Origin: Ceratodon purpureus
Taxonomy: Eukaryota; Streptophyta; Bryopsida; Pseudoditrichales; Ditrichaceae
Assembly (NCBI GenBank): GCA_014871385.1
Contig: CM026423.1
Span: forward strand, 10,285,952 to 10,349,951
DNA: 64,000 nucleotides
Direction: 5' to 3'
Shown: piece by piece, positions 43,483-56,025 of the stretch
How the letters are laid out: each line of letters opens with the position of its first letter
Numbering within the stretch: position 1 is the stretch's first letter
Made by a program: the position numbers and the translations under genes
The notes under the pieces: generated by a model
Database searches by the model: none
Told to the model about the DNA's origin: nothing
The model's input: only the letters and a program-made list of their open reading frames with translations

Positions 43483-46400
43483 TCAGTGGCCGACGCTCTG
43501 AGCAGTTCCAAAGGACTTCCACAACAGATACTCCATAATGCTCGGCTCCAACAGCAGCACATTGAACATATCATGTGGAAGTGACACTCGCCTACATCTC
43601 ATTTCAGCACTCTGAAAATTAAGCGTATGAATAGATAGTCGGAGACTTCGGTGCAAAGAGCAACCTGATAAGAATTCCTACGCTTAGGTAGCATCCTGAG
43701 GAGAATATCAAGCCTTCCCAATCACAACGGTACTTCAGCCGTAAGGTATATTCTATCATCAATTATACAAATATATAATACTCAAAATTCGAACTCCCCG
43801 GTTGCCTGTCATAGGACGAACACAAGACACGTCAGAGACTAGCGGGATACGACCATTCCCTTTTAAAGGAAAAAGGTGCAAGAAAGACAATGCACACAAG
43901 CCTTATCACCCAAAAGCAGTTCTTAAGGCTGAATGAATATATTCAACCATCAATTACCTTTTCGTCAGAAAAAACAGATACAAAATCAGAGAGTAAAAAT
44001 AAACAAAGCTCTGCATGAGAAGTAGTATCACTCAGCAGACGAGGGACTGGGATGATGCCCAAGATTACTCACCTTTACAAAGAGGATATCACGATTATTC
44101 AAATGCATGATGCCATCCTTCAGAGTACACTTCCACTTGTTCTTCGACCTTGTTACCTGCACAAAATATTAAACGGACGACAGGTTCAATATGATTAAAA
44201 ATGCATGCTTTCAAATACTGCTTGCCTGTACATACAGCGGAAGGATCCTCAGTTCATCGGACGCATTACTGTCAAATAGTAGCCATAACACTTAACCTAA
44301 AGAAACACCTCAGCAAGTTAAACTGCAATTTCAGATCCTATCCAAAAAGTCCATAAATTACCAAGTCAGCAATAAATATCAGATTTGTCGTACCACTGCA
44401 AATACAGATACGAGGTTTGCTACTCACCTTATCAAACTGGGCAAGAACTAAATGATTAGTAGCCGGCTCTTCATCACCATGGTCAGCATCATCTACGTCA
44501 TCATCGTCATCATCCTCATTGAGCGGCGGCTCCGAGCCCTCTGACTCCGTCGGCTCAACGTTTGCTGCTGGTGTGGCGGCCACACTCGCTGGGGGAACGT
44601 CTGGCATGCATATCGTTGGATATTAGATAATGCACTGTTTAAGAGCGATTCTCTTTCTGTCACACATAAATGTTGATTTTCAACCAAAACTAGCTTGGAA
44701 TGACTGGACTGTCCAATGCCATCACACATCAACTACGTAGCACAAGAGGGTCAGAATTATTTCTTACCGTCCTCCTCAGGCTCATTGTAGTCCTCTGCTA
44801 CAGCCTGACAGAACACAATACGAAAAAAAGACAAACTGTGAAATGAAGAAAAAATGAGACCATTCACCAAATCCTTCTACCAAAACTGGAAAGATGGTTT
44901 ACATCGGCTTTCAAAATTAGAAGAGTGCTTGTGAGAGAGTCAGACACCTACGTCGTCGTACTCATCATCAATGCCATCGAGTTGAGGAACAGCTCCGGAA
45001 TGCATCAAAAACTTAGCACGTATCATCTCCTCAATTGCAGCATCTGCACTCTGCCTTTGTTGCAACCACAATCCAGAATCTTCGCTCCTGCCAATACTTC
45101 TCTCCTTCACCCAGCTTCCAACTGCTTCCGTGTGCTGATCAATATCAAGAGAGCGTGATGTACGGAATCAGGAAGCGGATAAGGAACAACCAGAAATTGA
45201 ATATGAATCTTCACAAAACATTCGTTCGCGACACCGGAAGTGCTAAAAATGACAAGCAATCGAGATTTGTAGCGAAGCCATATCAAGACGGTATAAGAGC
45301 AACCTACCAAAACCACTACATTGAACACATCAATATATCCGAATCACATTTTTCATTTTGGTTTCTATTTATTCTATGGGAAGTGAGGGAGCAGGGTACT
45401 GACCACATTTTGACAAGCCTCACCCATCGATGTAGACAATTCATCATCTGCAGCACCATCGCGTTGTGGGATATAGTACCCAGAGCTTATTTCCTCGTGT
45501 TTTCTCTTCCCTGTAGAGATGGTAAGGAAATCCTGTCCCAAGCCACTGACAGAAATCAGATCACCAATACGCACACCACTTTCCATCTTTGTCTGCCTCA
45601 TGTAATACATACAAACTCTTGCATCAAAAAACCTAGGCACCAGTATGGTCCTATCACGACAATGAGTAGAATCTGAAGCAGAGGATAGGCATTTTAAAGA
45701 TTCCACGTACTACCTTGGTAATAGGAGGTGCGCCTTGTGCTGCAACAGGCATCTGTGCTATGCCATTATCTCCCTCCTCCCGTTCCTCGTATGCTGGAGT
45801 AACATGATTACGTCAATAAAATAAAAGCACAATACGAGTTCAAGTCGTCTATACACAAATGCTTCGATATAATACAGTCGTGCTCACTAGTACATCCAAT
45901 ATAGCAAAAGGAGGTACATGCTTAGACATCCACAAAGTTGTTTAAATTTTTATTTATAGCACAGGAACTCACTTTCATTCATATTCAGCTCAACTCCACG
46001 ATGTTTCTGATTCATCCAGGCTGCAGGCTGCTGCTGAAAAAAACAACCACAGTAATAAAAAAATGCATGTTAAAAACATTCTGGACCATTAAAGCTCGAC
46101 ACGTAGCTCTGCTCTGTCACTTGTAATAAAAAACATGATGCTATCGGCATAGAAGGCTTCGCCATCACAACAGAATGTATAGCATCAAATCCCGTTTGGG
46201 AGGCATTAACGTATTTAAAACAATGTCGCCTAAAAACAGGACAATCTTAAAATAAAATCTGCTTCCAAGTACCATGTAAGAACTCGGCGTTCCATTTCCC
46301 ATCCTAGAAGGAAGATGATGACCGGAGTTCAGCTGCAATGATTCCTCACTGGGGCCAGGGGGCATGTACTGGAACATCACTGGCTCCCGAGAACTCGCGG

Positions 46401-47376
46401 ACGCAGACACCTGAGAGTAGGAAAATATCATAATCAGCTCAAGCTGGAATCAGCAGGCAATGCCAGCAACTCATGGCAGCACACGCACCTCTGAATGTTA
46501 CACACAGGTCAGATTGCCAGAGGTACGCCATAAACTTCCTTTCATCAAAACTATTAACCACATAAATTACCAAATAACGAAGCCATACCCGGGAGAAACT
46601 CATATCATTGGAAGGAGCCTCGTATTCCTCGGTTGCCACATAGGGTACATTCAAATCGTGTACAGGTGTTGCTACTGCTTGAGAAGTAGGTTTGGAAGCC
46701 GGGTTTGCAGGTGCCTCATGGCCAGAGGACTCCTGAATTGCGCCCGACTGCACCAACTTCAGCTCCCAAAGCTGATCCAATACACAGGAATCAATCGCCA
46801 CCAAAGGTTAGCATATCCAGAAGGTCCTTGCTACGTGTACACGAAGACGAGTTATCTATTTCACCGCCAGAGCGTTCCACAGCCATACCCTAAAACATCT
46901 AGAGATATCCGAAGGACTGAAGTACAAACTGCCTACAATTGCCGATAAGAGCTAGCCAGTTAGAGAAACTAGAAGTAAGACTAGAACATGTCCACCTGCC
47001 TGATCCTACCAGATAACAGCTCAAACTAGCTAGTTACAATAGGATGACGAACTCAAGTATCAGGGTTTGCTTATCAAAAATCTTATCCCTCTGAGGAAGT
47101 GTGACGAATAGAGAGCACCACAGTGGTTGAATTTCTGAGGCACTATCCATGATTTCAATACCCAATTAAGGTAAGCACAACAGAAACTAAGCAGTCAAAA
47201 TAAGAGGGGAAAAGGTCTCTTACCGACTGCAACTCGTTCAAAACGTTATCATCCACACCTTCGCTCTGGAAGTCAGCGCGCACATTGTTTATCACATCCT
47301 CAACGACGTGGAGATAAACATTTGATACGCTCATTGCCATTTCCTTCTCCTTCGCGAGTTGCTTAGTGTTCGCCAT
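43483..47376 (-). CDS. TFIIA-L: TFIIA large (alpha/beta) subunit
   Basis: Eleven exons on the minus strand: 47376-47224, 46771-46589, 46410-46273, 46033-45973, 45793-45714, 45592-45404, 45134-44952, 44804-44768, 44600-44428, 44156-44073, and probably 43611-43483. They join in phase to about 469 residues. The N-terminal four-helix region (VYLHVVEDVINNVRADF, NVLNELQS, LWELKL) and the C-terminal beta region (LVLAQFDKVTRSKNKWKCTL, MHLNNRDILF) are diagnostic. Between them is a long variable linker with an acidic run of Asp. TFIIA binds TBP on core promoters. Most relatives end shortly after the ILF box with a GEFDF-like tail. Here the best terminal exon gives SAEMRCR and a 35-residue extension, so that last exon is uncertain. 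Confidence 0.9.
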
Positions 47377-48599
47377 CTTCCTAGCGTTTGGTGTTCAGTT
47401 GCGACAAGAAACTCCTTCCCAACCCTCCCCACTCGGAACTATTCAATGCCCTACCACAATCTAATCTGACACGCCTTCCCTTAACTTCTAGTCATACAGC
47501 GATTGGTATAGGTACTTGTGGCTAAATGCGTGCGATACGTCGAAGCTAGAACATAATTCAAGAATCTAGAGAGAGAGAAATAATATTCGGTGAAGTTGAT
47601 TCTTCTGCACTCCTCAACTGGCACGGAAAAAAATGCCAAGAATCAGAATATGATCAATGCACGGAGTGCTTCTTCATGCATCTCAAAACAAGAAGAGGGA
47701 ACGGCTGCAAGAGCTGGTGATGCCACTCCATTTGCTGTCGCTACGCCATCATAGATTCCATCATGCTCGCCATCGCGAACCAAACTCTCGTACGACGCTA
47801 ACTGACCAACAGATAACAAATCACCCAAATTAAACACACCACTAACCAAACCCTCGCATACACTCACACCTCCACACTCCTCACCACCAATTCACCACCT
47901 AACACCATGCCAAATCACCGTCACATCTCCCCCACCACCCCCAAAACCCCAGCTCAACCCAGCTCAACTCCACTAAACTCCACTAAACACCACTAAACTC
48001 AACTCCAACTCAACCAACCGATCACCAAAAGAAAACAACGCACCGACCAATTCACCAATCACCTCCCGCCCTCATACAACACCCGGCAGAACCACCCGCC
48101 ACGAGACGCAAACCCCTGCATGCCCTAATCGAGGCAACAGAGCACGGGAAAATGGGCGAGAGAGGTCGAGAGAAAGCGGCGAGCGAGACGGCGATGCAGA
48201 GGAGCGAGGGGAGTGCGTGCGGGTTAGAGCGGGGGCAGAAACTCACCGATCTGGGGAGCGCGAGGCGGCGGAGGAGGTGCGAAGAGGACGACGGCGCTGC
48301 AGCAGCACGACACACACAAAACACAACGCAACACAGGACACACACAGATGGAGAAAGGAGTCCCAACCCCACAGGAGCGAAAACCCCCCCGCCCCGCCCC
48401 CGTAGGGCTTTTACCCCCGCCTTCCCCGGGCCGCCCGCCGTTCCCCCGGGCCACCCCGTGCCCCCCGCGCAGTCTGCCCCTCGCGGGCCGCGGGCCGCGC
48501 GTAGGCTGTACCCATAAAGCCGTGCTTTCTGTGGCAAAGCCCCCGGGCCCCAGACGCGCTGCCCCGGGCGGGTCATGCTTACGTGTCATTATTGTCATT
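47377..48599. promoter_or_regulatory. TFIIA leader/promoter region with a sharply GC-rich island
   Basis: Directly upstream of TFIIA-L. 47640-47867 has an upstream open frame on the minus strand. 47950-48020 carries ccactaaact-type repeats. 48120-48590 is very GC-rich, then drops abruptly to AT-rich DNA. A CpG-rich promoter is the simplest reading. Open frames in it look compositional. Confidence 0.45.
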
Positions 48600-50246
48600 C
48601 ATTGTTTCTCATCTCTCGAGTTTGTTTCCCATCCATTGACGCATCCTTGCGGCACACGGCGGCAAGCTTGTCGTCTCGGGTGTTGGAGAATTTGGTTCTG
48701 GAAGATGAAGATGAGGGGACGTTTGTACATGGTGCTGAAGTCACTTGCACTTCATGTCTCACATGCGCTGTCATATGTAATAGAGGATGTCAGGGTGTGT
48801 GATATATAACTATTAACTTCCCATAATGTTGTAAAACTTCCATTATTGTGTATGATTTTTCTCATGGGAGGAAGTTTTTAAGGTAGGAATACCAAAAACG
48901 GTGAAGTAAGGTGATTCAACCAGAAGGAATGGAGTTAGAAATTGTGTGAATTTTTTTTGAGATGAAGAAGAAGAATTGATGAAGAATGCAGCTTGTTTCA
49001 TATTTTTATTCCGCGTAAATAATTGTCTAGAATTTCTGAAAGCGGGAAGTCTATCAAACCCCTTCTTGTATACTAGACTCTTCCTTAATCAAAGGGATTG
49101 TGTTCTAAAATTGTTAACTAATATCACGGAAAAATTGGTGTAAGACTACTAAAGAAAACCACAATTGACACTACATGGCATAATCTGATTGGTCCACCAA
49201 AACTTGGGTGGTCATGCAAAAATTCTCCGTTTTCAGTCCGCCATGTCCATGTTTCACTGCAACTCTATTGCCATCCTTGAAGCATTAACCATTTTTGGTA
49301 TTTCTACCTTACAACAGGTTAGCATGCCAACTCTTGTGATTGGGTGAACTTTTCTTACCTCTTCCCATTGTGCAATTGCACAATGCAAACCCTGACACCT
49401 TTTAATGTTGAAAACAATTTGTGATTTGCCCACATTTATGGTTGCTCTATACTATGGTGTAGAAGTACACATCTCAGTCAATAGTTTGTCTCCAACATGT
49501 GGTGATTAATTGAAAGCAAATGATGGAATGCTGGACAAGATGGACTACGACGTCTAGGCACAAATGTTAACCATGACTAAACAGCAATTTCATTCTTAAC
49601 CAATCATATTGTTTGATTTCCCTATAATTTGTAACATGTGGAATTCTTTACCACATTATAAAGTGGCCCTTGTTCATATTAGAGGTCCATTTATTGTATT
49701 ACATGTAGTTGCAAGACTCAATTCCACCATTGTTTGTCTAGATTATATCTGACTTATCTCTTTAAGGCATGCACGAAGTATTACATATGATTTTTACTTG
49801 AAAGCTTTATATACCATGTGCATTGAAAGTTTCATTTTTATTGAATTGGGATTGCATGATGTTATAGTAGTATGAGATGCTACTAATGAGATGATAGAGT
49901 ATAGTGTACTTGTATTGCCATACTTATCTTTGTACTATATAGCTTTAAAAATGGTACAAGTGCAGCAAAAATTTATTGTCAATCTATTGTACATACTAAA
50001 TCAAGTAAAAGATCTAAATTCTTCAAAAAAACTAGTTTATATTATGGCGATGATGAACATTGTGGCAAAAAACCATCTACATGAGAAATAGAAGCTACAA
50101 CTCAATTGTTTAGAATCCAACTCTTATGCATTTACTAAGCTAAAACAAGGCTGCAAAAAATCCATAGTGAAAGAACTTTAGTATAGAAGACGTAAACAAA
50201 GAATAGCCAATATGTTGTTTTAAATGTGGAGGTGGTATCTTTGGTA
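48600..50246. other. Gene-free AT-rich region
   Basis: No supported gene or recognised element. Confidence 0.4.
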
Positions 50247-50400
50247 CTCCCTCCGTCCCACTAAAAGAGCATTGTTTGCTCAAAAAAAATGTCCCTAAAT
50301 AAGATCATTGTTTTTGAATTTGGCCAATTTGTTCTAAATTTAGAATTGACCTTAAACTTGACATTTTAGCAAACAACACTTTCTAGTGGGACGGAGGAAG
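50247..50400. mobile_element. Stowaway-like MITE (Tc1/mariner type)
   Basis: A 154-bp element begins CTCCCTCCGTCCCACTA after TA. Its end is the matching inverted sequence (tagtgggacggagga). Similarity of the ends extends inward to the tttgct/agcaaa motif, about 40 bp. This is the classic Stowaway terminal sequence. The right end is slightly degraded, so the TA duplication is not perfect. No coding capacity. Confidence 0.85.
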
Positions 50401-51767
50401 CAATTCTTTTGCGAATTGAAAAATCAAAGTTAATTTGAATAAAAAGGATAAAATTAAACTTTCAATTGCCTCATGCTGCAATCTATCACTCATCACATCT
50501 ATTTGTAAAAAATTAGTGTATGCCTTCCAATATGTTATTTTAATATATTATAATCATCTATGCCGTTTGTTGATATTATTATATCTTAACACTTGTTCTA
50601 TGTGGTTATCTTTTGAGCAATGGATGCATTATAGGGGATAGTGTGTAGGCATTGGACAATGTATTTTATCCAAAATAAATTGCATACTATATACATGGAG
50701 TGCCTTTTTATTATTATTTTGTAATCATTCAATGCGCTAGTTATGCCTTTAATCTAGAGTAAAACTCACATCACATACCAACACATGCTAGCCGTAAATA
50801 TAAAGGAATGTCGATTCATATTAGTTGATTCATATGAGATAGTTGTGGTCAATGGGTTTTATTGAGATATACAACGTGATTGTTATATATGGTTTGTCGT
50901 CGGTCGAGCTTACAACCCAAAATAGTTATACTATAGGAGAAAAATGGAGTCTCAAAGGTGCCCACTAAGACAACCGGTAGTAAATGAACTGTTGCCCACC
51001 CACTCCTCCCCATAAAAGCCCATTGGTCCATATCGCTGCCCGCTGACAACGACAATAGCTACAGTGCTGGCAGCGCTGGCAACGTTGATTGGCTGGACCC
51101 CTTGCTGAACCCAAAAAACTTCATTGTTGTCGGTCAGATGGCACCATTGGTGCCACCATCAAAAGTGCAAAGTTTGTAGTAAAAAAAAATTTGCATGTGT
51201 GAATGTCAAAGGCCCCTTTGTGACCACAATTTTCTCCTAATTGGCAAGTTGTCTCTCCTTCCCTTGTCATAGAGACTCCGTTTATTGCATTATTATTCTA
51301 GATGTAGAGAAAGGATACAGAAGATGATTGATAGCTTATGTCCAAAACATGACATTGGAATATAGTAGGAAGTGCATCACCCTTGTGTTTGGTCAAACAT
51401 TGTAACCATTGAAAGTAGATAAATCATACAACAAATAGCCACATTGATTCCTAACATAACAAATATGGCAAAAAATAATTCATGTAATTACATGGCAAGA
51501 ATAGAAGTGTTCCTTAAAATTTATAGGCCTATAAGTGTTGTGTTAAGCAAATAAAAATTTAAGGAAGCACCCTCGATTTTGATGGAAAGAAGAAATAATA
51601 AATGTGTGATCAACTTTTAGCCCACAACACATTAAGAATTAGATTCATATTTTGATTTGAAATATAGAAGTTAAAAAGAATCAAAATCACATGATTTCAT
51701 ATTTTTTAAAAGTGATTCAAAAAATTGAAGTGGATAGTTGATTGTAAAACATATCAACATATTAATA
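50401..51767. other. Gene-free AT-rich region
   Basis: Nothing recognisable between the MITE and the SINE-like insertion. Confidence 0.4.
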
Positions 51768-52080
51768 TTTTCCATACATTTTGAGGTGATCAGGAGTTCG
51801 AATCCCTCTGCCAACGTGGTGTCTACTACCATAGTCCATCCAACGATGGTGGGGGGTCTTGAGACCTCGTTGCATGGGTACCCAAAAAGACCTTGGGGGG
51901 GATGACACGTCGGTTGTCTTCAAGGCACTTAGAGTAGAGGCACTTAGTGTAGAAATGTGTTTACCTTCGATTAGTGAATAGAGGCCATCGGATTAGTGAA
52001 TAGAATGAACAAACACTATATTCACGTCGGCTCCCTTCGGGGCCGAAGTTCTTTTTCTTCTTCTTTTTTTCCATACATTT
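51768..52080 (+). mobile_element. SINE-like retroposon with 13-bp target-site duplication
   Basis: A direct repeat tttccatacattt occurs at 51768-51780 and 52068-52080. The roughly 285 bp between them start near a tRNA B-box-like sequence (gagttcgaatccc) and end in a pyrimidine-rich tail (ctttttcttcttcttttt) after a gc-rich foldback (cccttcggggcc). This fits a tRNA-derived SINE, with the 5' tRNA part (A box) missing or truncated. Confidence 0.7.
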
Positions 52081-52639
52081 ATGAACATACTTTTACAAAA
52101 CTAAACCATGGTATGACACTTAATTTATGCCGGCTGGTCAAAGGGACAAGAGACCATCTGTTTTTCTAGGATGCTGATCTGATTATGTCACCGATGGTGG
52201 CTTTGCAGTGGCACTGTGCAAGTTGAGTGGTGCAGTGGGGTTGAGTTGGGGTTGTCAATACTGAGGTGGAGATGAGTATCCCATCACCCTTTGGTGCCAC
52301 TTGAAGCATCCATGTTTAAGCAGCATCGGATTTAGGGATGTTCTTGAATTTATCCATGAATGGGTATTCAACCATGTTTTGGAATAGTATAAGTTACAAG
52401 TGTACCAAACTTTGTAAATTGTTACCAAAATTGTAAATAGTTATTAAAACTATTATATATATTTTTGAGTTGTGGTAAATGATGCACAATGACAAAATCA
52501 AGTGTTAAACATAGAGCTCCATCCACAGTTACAGGTTTTGTCATTTAGAGGTTAAGATGTGCATATGATGGAAGAGAGTATCCTTGATCCTGTTTAGACA
52601 CTTGCTGCCATTGCTTAGATGATTTGTAGCATTCATTGG
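52081..52639. other. Gene-free stretch
   Basis: No gene or element recognised. Confidence 0.4.
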
Positions 52640-52950
52640 TGACACAAAATATACTTAAAATCATCATAAAAAGCATCATACTCGCTGACCAAAGATGAAC
52701 TAATTGAATTAAGGAACCAAAATTAACTTCAGTCATTATATATTAAACATAATCAAAAGCTTCAGTACCAGTTGGATGATAATAAAAAGTCATAGCAAAT
52801 ATTCCAATTGCTACTTGCACCAAAAAACAAGTCAAAGTAATACCACCTAAACAATAAGATATATTGACATGAAGAGGTACATATTTACTAGTAATATTAT
52901 CAGCAATTGCTTGAATTTCAAGACGTTCTTCAAACCAATCAAAAACTTTA
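52640..52950 (-). pseudogene. petB: Plastid-derived petB exon 2 fragment
   Basis: The minus strand encodes [20 protein letters not shown] and on through [20 protein letters not shown] to [19 protein letters not shown]. This is the N-terminal third of cytochrome b6 after its short first exon. One in-frame stop has replaced a conserved Gln, and several residues are altered. The match stops after ILSIFCV. A nuclear plastid insertion, clearly decayed. Confidence 0.92.
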
Positions 52951-53031
52951 TTGGGATAGAAAGACTTTTACGTATTTTCTCTCTATTAACCGTAAATAAT
53001 ATTTTTTTGTACGACTTAAATAGAAAAAATA

Positions 53032-53086
<55 letters not shown>

Positions 53087-53802
53087 TTGTTATTATTTTC
53101 TCTCAAGCCAGCTTTGTTTGTCTTAATTATTTTTTGGATAATCTTTTTTTTTAACGTTTGTTTTGTTTTTTTATTGATATTATTAATAGAATAATATTTT
53201 TTTAAAGATTTTCTTGTTTGAAATTCAATGAAAATAACTAAACTTAAGATATCTACTATATTCTAATGAAAATAAAAAATAGAATAAGTAAAGACTTTTT
53301 TCTGACCATTCCAATTTTAATCAAATAATTTTTTTGAATTTGGCAACGAAATCTAACTAGTAAATTAAAAAAAATCAATCATAGTTTAGTTTAAATAAAA
53401 CATATTTACTAATAGGTTAATTAAAATTTATGCTTTAAATGTTTTATTTATTCACACTTAATAAAATATAATAACATATTCTTTTAAGACTAACAATTTT
53501 TTGGTATTAAATACCTAAACAAACTTTTTAATTTATGAAAAAAAAAAAAAAAAAAAACTTAAAAAGGTTTAATAAAATAAATTAAGTTTTTTATTCAGCC
53601 TTTTAAAATTATTACCAATTTACAAGAACTCCATGTATTAATAATAAAGAATTGTAAAGTTCAAGAATAATGACTAAAAAAACTACAATAATGCCATTGC
53701 AATGCCCATTTGAGGTGTTGTGTCCCATCCAAGAACAATTTTACCATATTATGAGTTATGTGGTTTTAATATATGTTAAACCACTTTGTTTCCTTTTTGT
53801 TT
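52951..53802. other. Very AT-rich DNA beside petB, probably plastid-derived
   Basis: It sits where the petB group II intron would lie, but the intron was not proven. An (AT)n microsatellite spans about 53033-53081 and a poly-A run lies at 53538-53557. Confidence 0.4.
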
Positions 53803-53941
53803 TAGGAGCATCATCAATAATTTGTGTAGCCATAAAATTTTATTTCAACAGTTGAGATTTGTTAACTTGCTGTACTATTATATTTATTATAAATAAACCC
53901 CCCAGGAGTTGATTGAAATCATTCAACCTACTCGAATATAA

Positions 53942-53972
<31 letters not shown>

Positions 53973-54565
53973 CTTCAAACTATTTGAATTCTATTGTGCG
54001 AATTAAAAAGCTAGTACAGTTATAAAAATAAACTATTAAAATTTATTACAACAATTGCCAAAGGAAAAAAGTGAACAAAGGAGTGACAAGCTAATCTCCT
54101 AGGATCTGCGCCTCATAATCTACCTCATTCATTCTCCTCAAAAACTGTGTCGGCCACTCTCTTTTGGAAGGCTAAAAAAAAGATATCTTCCCACATCGTA
54201 CGGAGTGGTCCATGCTGCATGTTCACAATACTCCCCACCACCGACTCGGCTAGAATCACGTGGATGGCATTGTTGAGATCAAGAGCACCACCTGCGAGCA
54301 AATTCTACACTGCCCTCCTGTCAATGCCAACGGTCATCCAATCACCCGGGGTGAAATCCCTGAAGTAAGCAAACCAACTCTCATCACCCCTGGGCCTCCT
54401 CAAACGCTGCTCTACAGCCTTCCTAGCAAGAGACAGAGCAACCCTTCGCTTCACCAATGCGGAGCATCATCAATAATTTGTGTAGCCATAAAATTTTATT
54501 TCAACAATTCAGATTTGTTAACTTGTTGTACAATTATATTTATTATAAATAAACCCCCCAGGAGT
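53803..54565. repeat. Duplicated block C (two copies)
   Basis: About 105 bp beginning agcatcatcaataatttg and ending aaaccccccaggagt occurs at 53803-53910 and 54462-54565 with few differences. Sequence just before the first copy (tttgttttaggagca) may be a decayed psbF end; this is a weak guess. Confidence 0.8.
54072..54461 (-). pseudogene. Broken coding fragment of unknown family (block B, long copy)
   Basis: The minus strand reads as a continuous protein fragment (VKRRVALSLARKAVEQRL, FAYFRDFTPGDWMTVGIDRR, a stop, then HVILAESVVGSIVNMQHG). At least one in-frame stop is present. The left 220 bp recur at 56026-56240. Family not recognised. Confidence 0.55.
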
Positions 54566-55117
54566 GGAGTGAAATCGATCAACCTACTGAAATCTATGGT
54601 GGTGAAACATGTGGGAATGCATTTCTAGAAAACGCGGGGAAGGATAATGTATCTTCAAACCCTATCAGTGGCTATCTACAGTCCCCGGCTTTATTGCAGT
54701 GGTTGTTTGAATCGATTTCCAACTCAAAAGACGACAATCTCATGGAGGAAGATAAAAAAAAATGCGATATTTTGCTCAATTAAATGTTGGTTGAAAAACT
54801 ATTTTAAATAATGCAAAAAAATTAAAAAATCATTGACTTGCTTTTATATGTAAGTTAAATTTAATTAAGTTTTACTGAAGTAGATTCTAAACCTAAAGAT
54901 ATTATTAAAAACTGTTCGAAAAACAAAAATATGTAAAAAACTATATTTTAAATTGTAAAAAATAAATTATTTTAACAAATATATTAAATAAAAAATTGTT
55001 TGATAAATTTTTCATAGAACTTATAAAAAACAAACTTCAATTTTTAAACCTAATAACGGCAACAATAAAAAAATATTGTGAAAAAGAAAAAGAAATCGGA
55101 AAAATGTAAAAATATAA
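54566..55117. other. AT-rich gap in the mosaic region
   Basis: No gene recognised. Composition resembles plastid spacer. Confidence 0.4.
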
Positions 55118-55226
55118 CAATTTTTTTTTTTTTTTTTTCAAACTATTTGAATTCTATTGTGCGGATTAAAAAGCTAGTACAGTTATAAAAATAAACTATT
55201 AAAATTTATTACAACAATTGCCTTTA

Positions 55227-55970
55227 TCGAGAAAGATATTTTTTTAGGTCAACATGGAGATGATGAAATCTTGCTTCTTTGCAAGATTTGTGGATTACTT
55301 GCGGTTTGGAAAGTTTTTCCAATGCATGAGGAGTCTGGACGGAGGATCATTTCTCATGGAGGAGATGTCATTAACTCTACTTCGTATCGTAGAGAGTTGC
55401 GGCCCAAAGTTCTTGTAGCGTTTATTGAAGGACTTGGGAGCACTTCAAGCATTCCCATTGTGAGCCCTCAAGGTGAGCATTATGTCCCAGTAGCAGCGCA
55501 TAACTTCCCTGATGATGACATTCAGGTCTATCATCCCACTTGTTCTAAGGCCAATTTGATTGGCAAGGTTAATTTAATCTTGCTAAATTCAGATATAGCT
55601 CTAGTTAAGCTGGCAGGGGGCCTTAGATATTCTTCCACATCTTTTCATGAAGAAGAATTCAATGGCACTGAGCTATTCGGTCTTTTGCCTTCAAAGAACG
55701 GGGATCTTATGGCAAGGATATATTTGGATTCCCCATATAATGAGAAATGCTAGGGTATTCTAACGTTTAAGGGAAGAAGCGTCTTTTTTCGGAGCACCAT
55801 GACCATTGGCTGCAATATGGTGTATTTTGGGAACGGACCTCAGGATATATTCCCTGGTACATGTGGAAGTCCAATATGGACTGATGTCAACCTTGTCGCT
55901 GGTTTCTTTCGATGGTATCACTACAGGATAGCCACAACCAGGTTGTCATCAAAACAACCAGGTTTTTAGC
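55227..55970 (+). pseudogene. Decayed trypsin-fold protease-like gene
   Basis: One frame runs through the whole block with a single internal stop at 55751-55753. LNSDIALVKL matches the catalytic-Asp segment of chymotrypsin-fold proteases. GTCGSPIWTD with the following VAGFFRW matches the nucleophile loop. Cys occupies the usual Ser position, giving a GxCGS motif. The catalytic His could not be assigned with certainty. The block is bounded by duplicated blocks A and B, so it is a fragment carried in a mosaic. Host gene relic versus element-borne gene is undecided. Confidence 0.55.
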
Positions 55971-56025
55971 CTCCCAGCGAGACCACTGCCAGCACCGTGA
56001 CTGAGAAACACGCCGAAGGGAAAAA

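Larger units (their letters stand above)
53946..55222. repeat. Duplicated block A (two copies)
   Basis: A poly-T tract followed by about 85 bp (caaactatttgaattc ... acaacaattgcc) occurs at 53946-54060 and 55118-55222, nearly identical. Different sequences follow each copy. Confidence 0.85.

Noticed and set aside
48052..48598. Several long open frames on both strands in the GC-rich island
   Set aside because: Few stop codons are expected at such GC content; compositions are Pro/Arg/Ala-biased and no motif is recognisable.
51790..51812. Nuclear tRNA gene suggested by gagttcgaatccc
   Set aside because: No cloverleaf or A box could be built; better explained as a SINE B-box remnant.
53670..53855. 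Decayed psbF based on a tttaggagca-like end
   Set aside because: Only a short run resembles psbF and the start is not recognisable; kept as a weak remark only.
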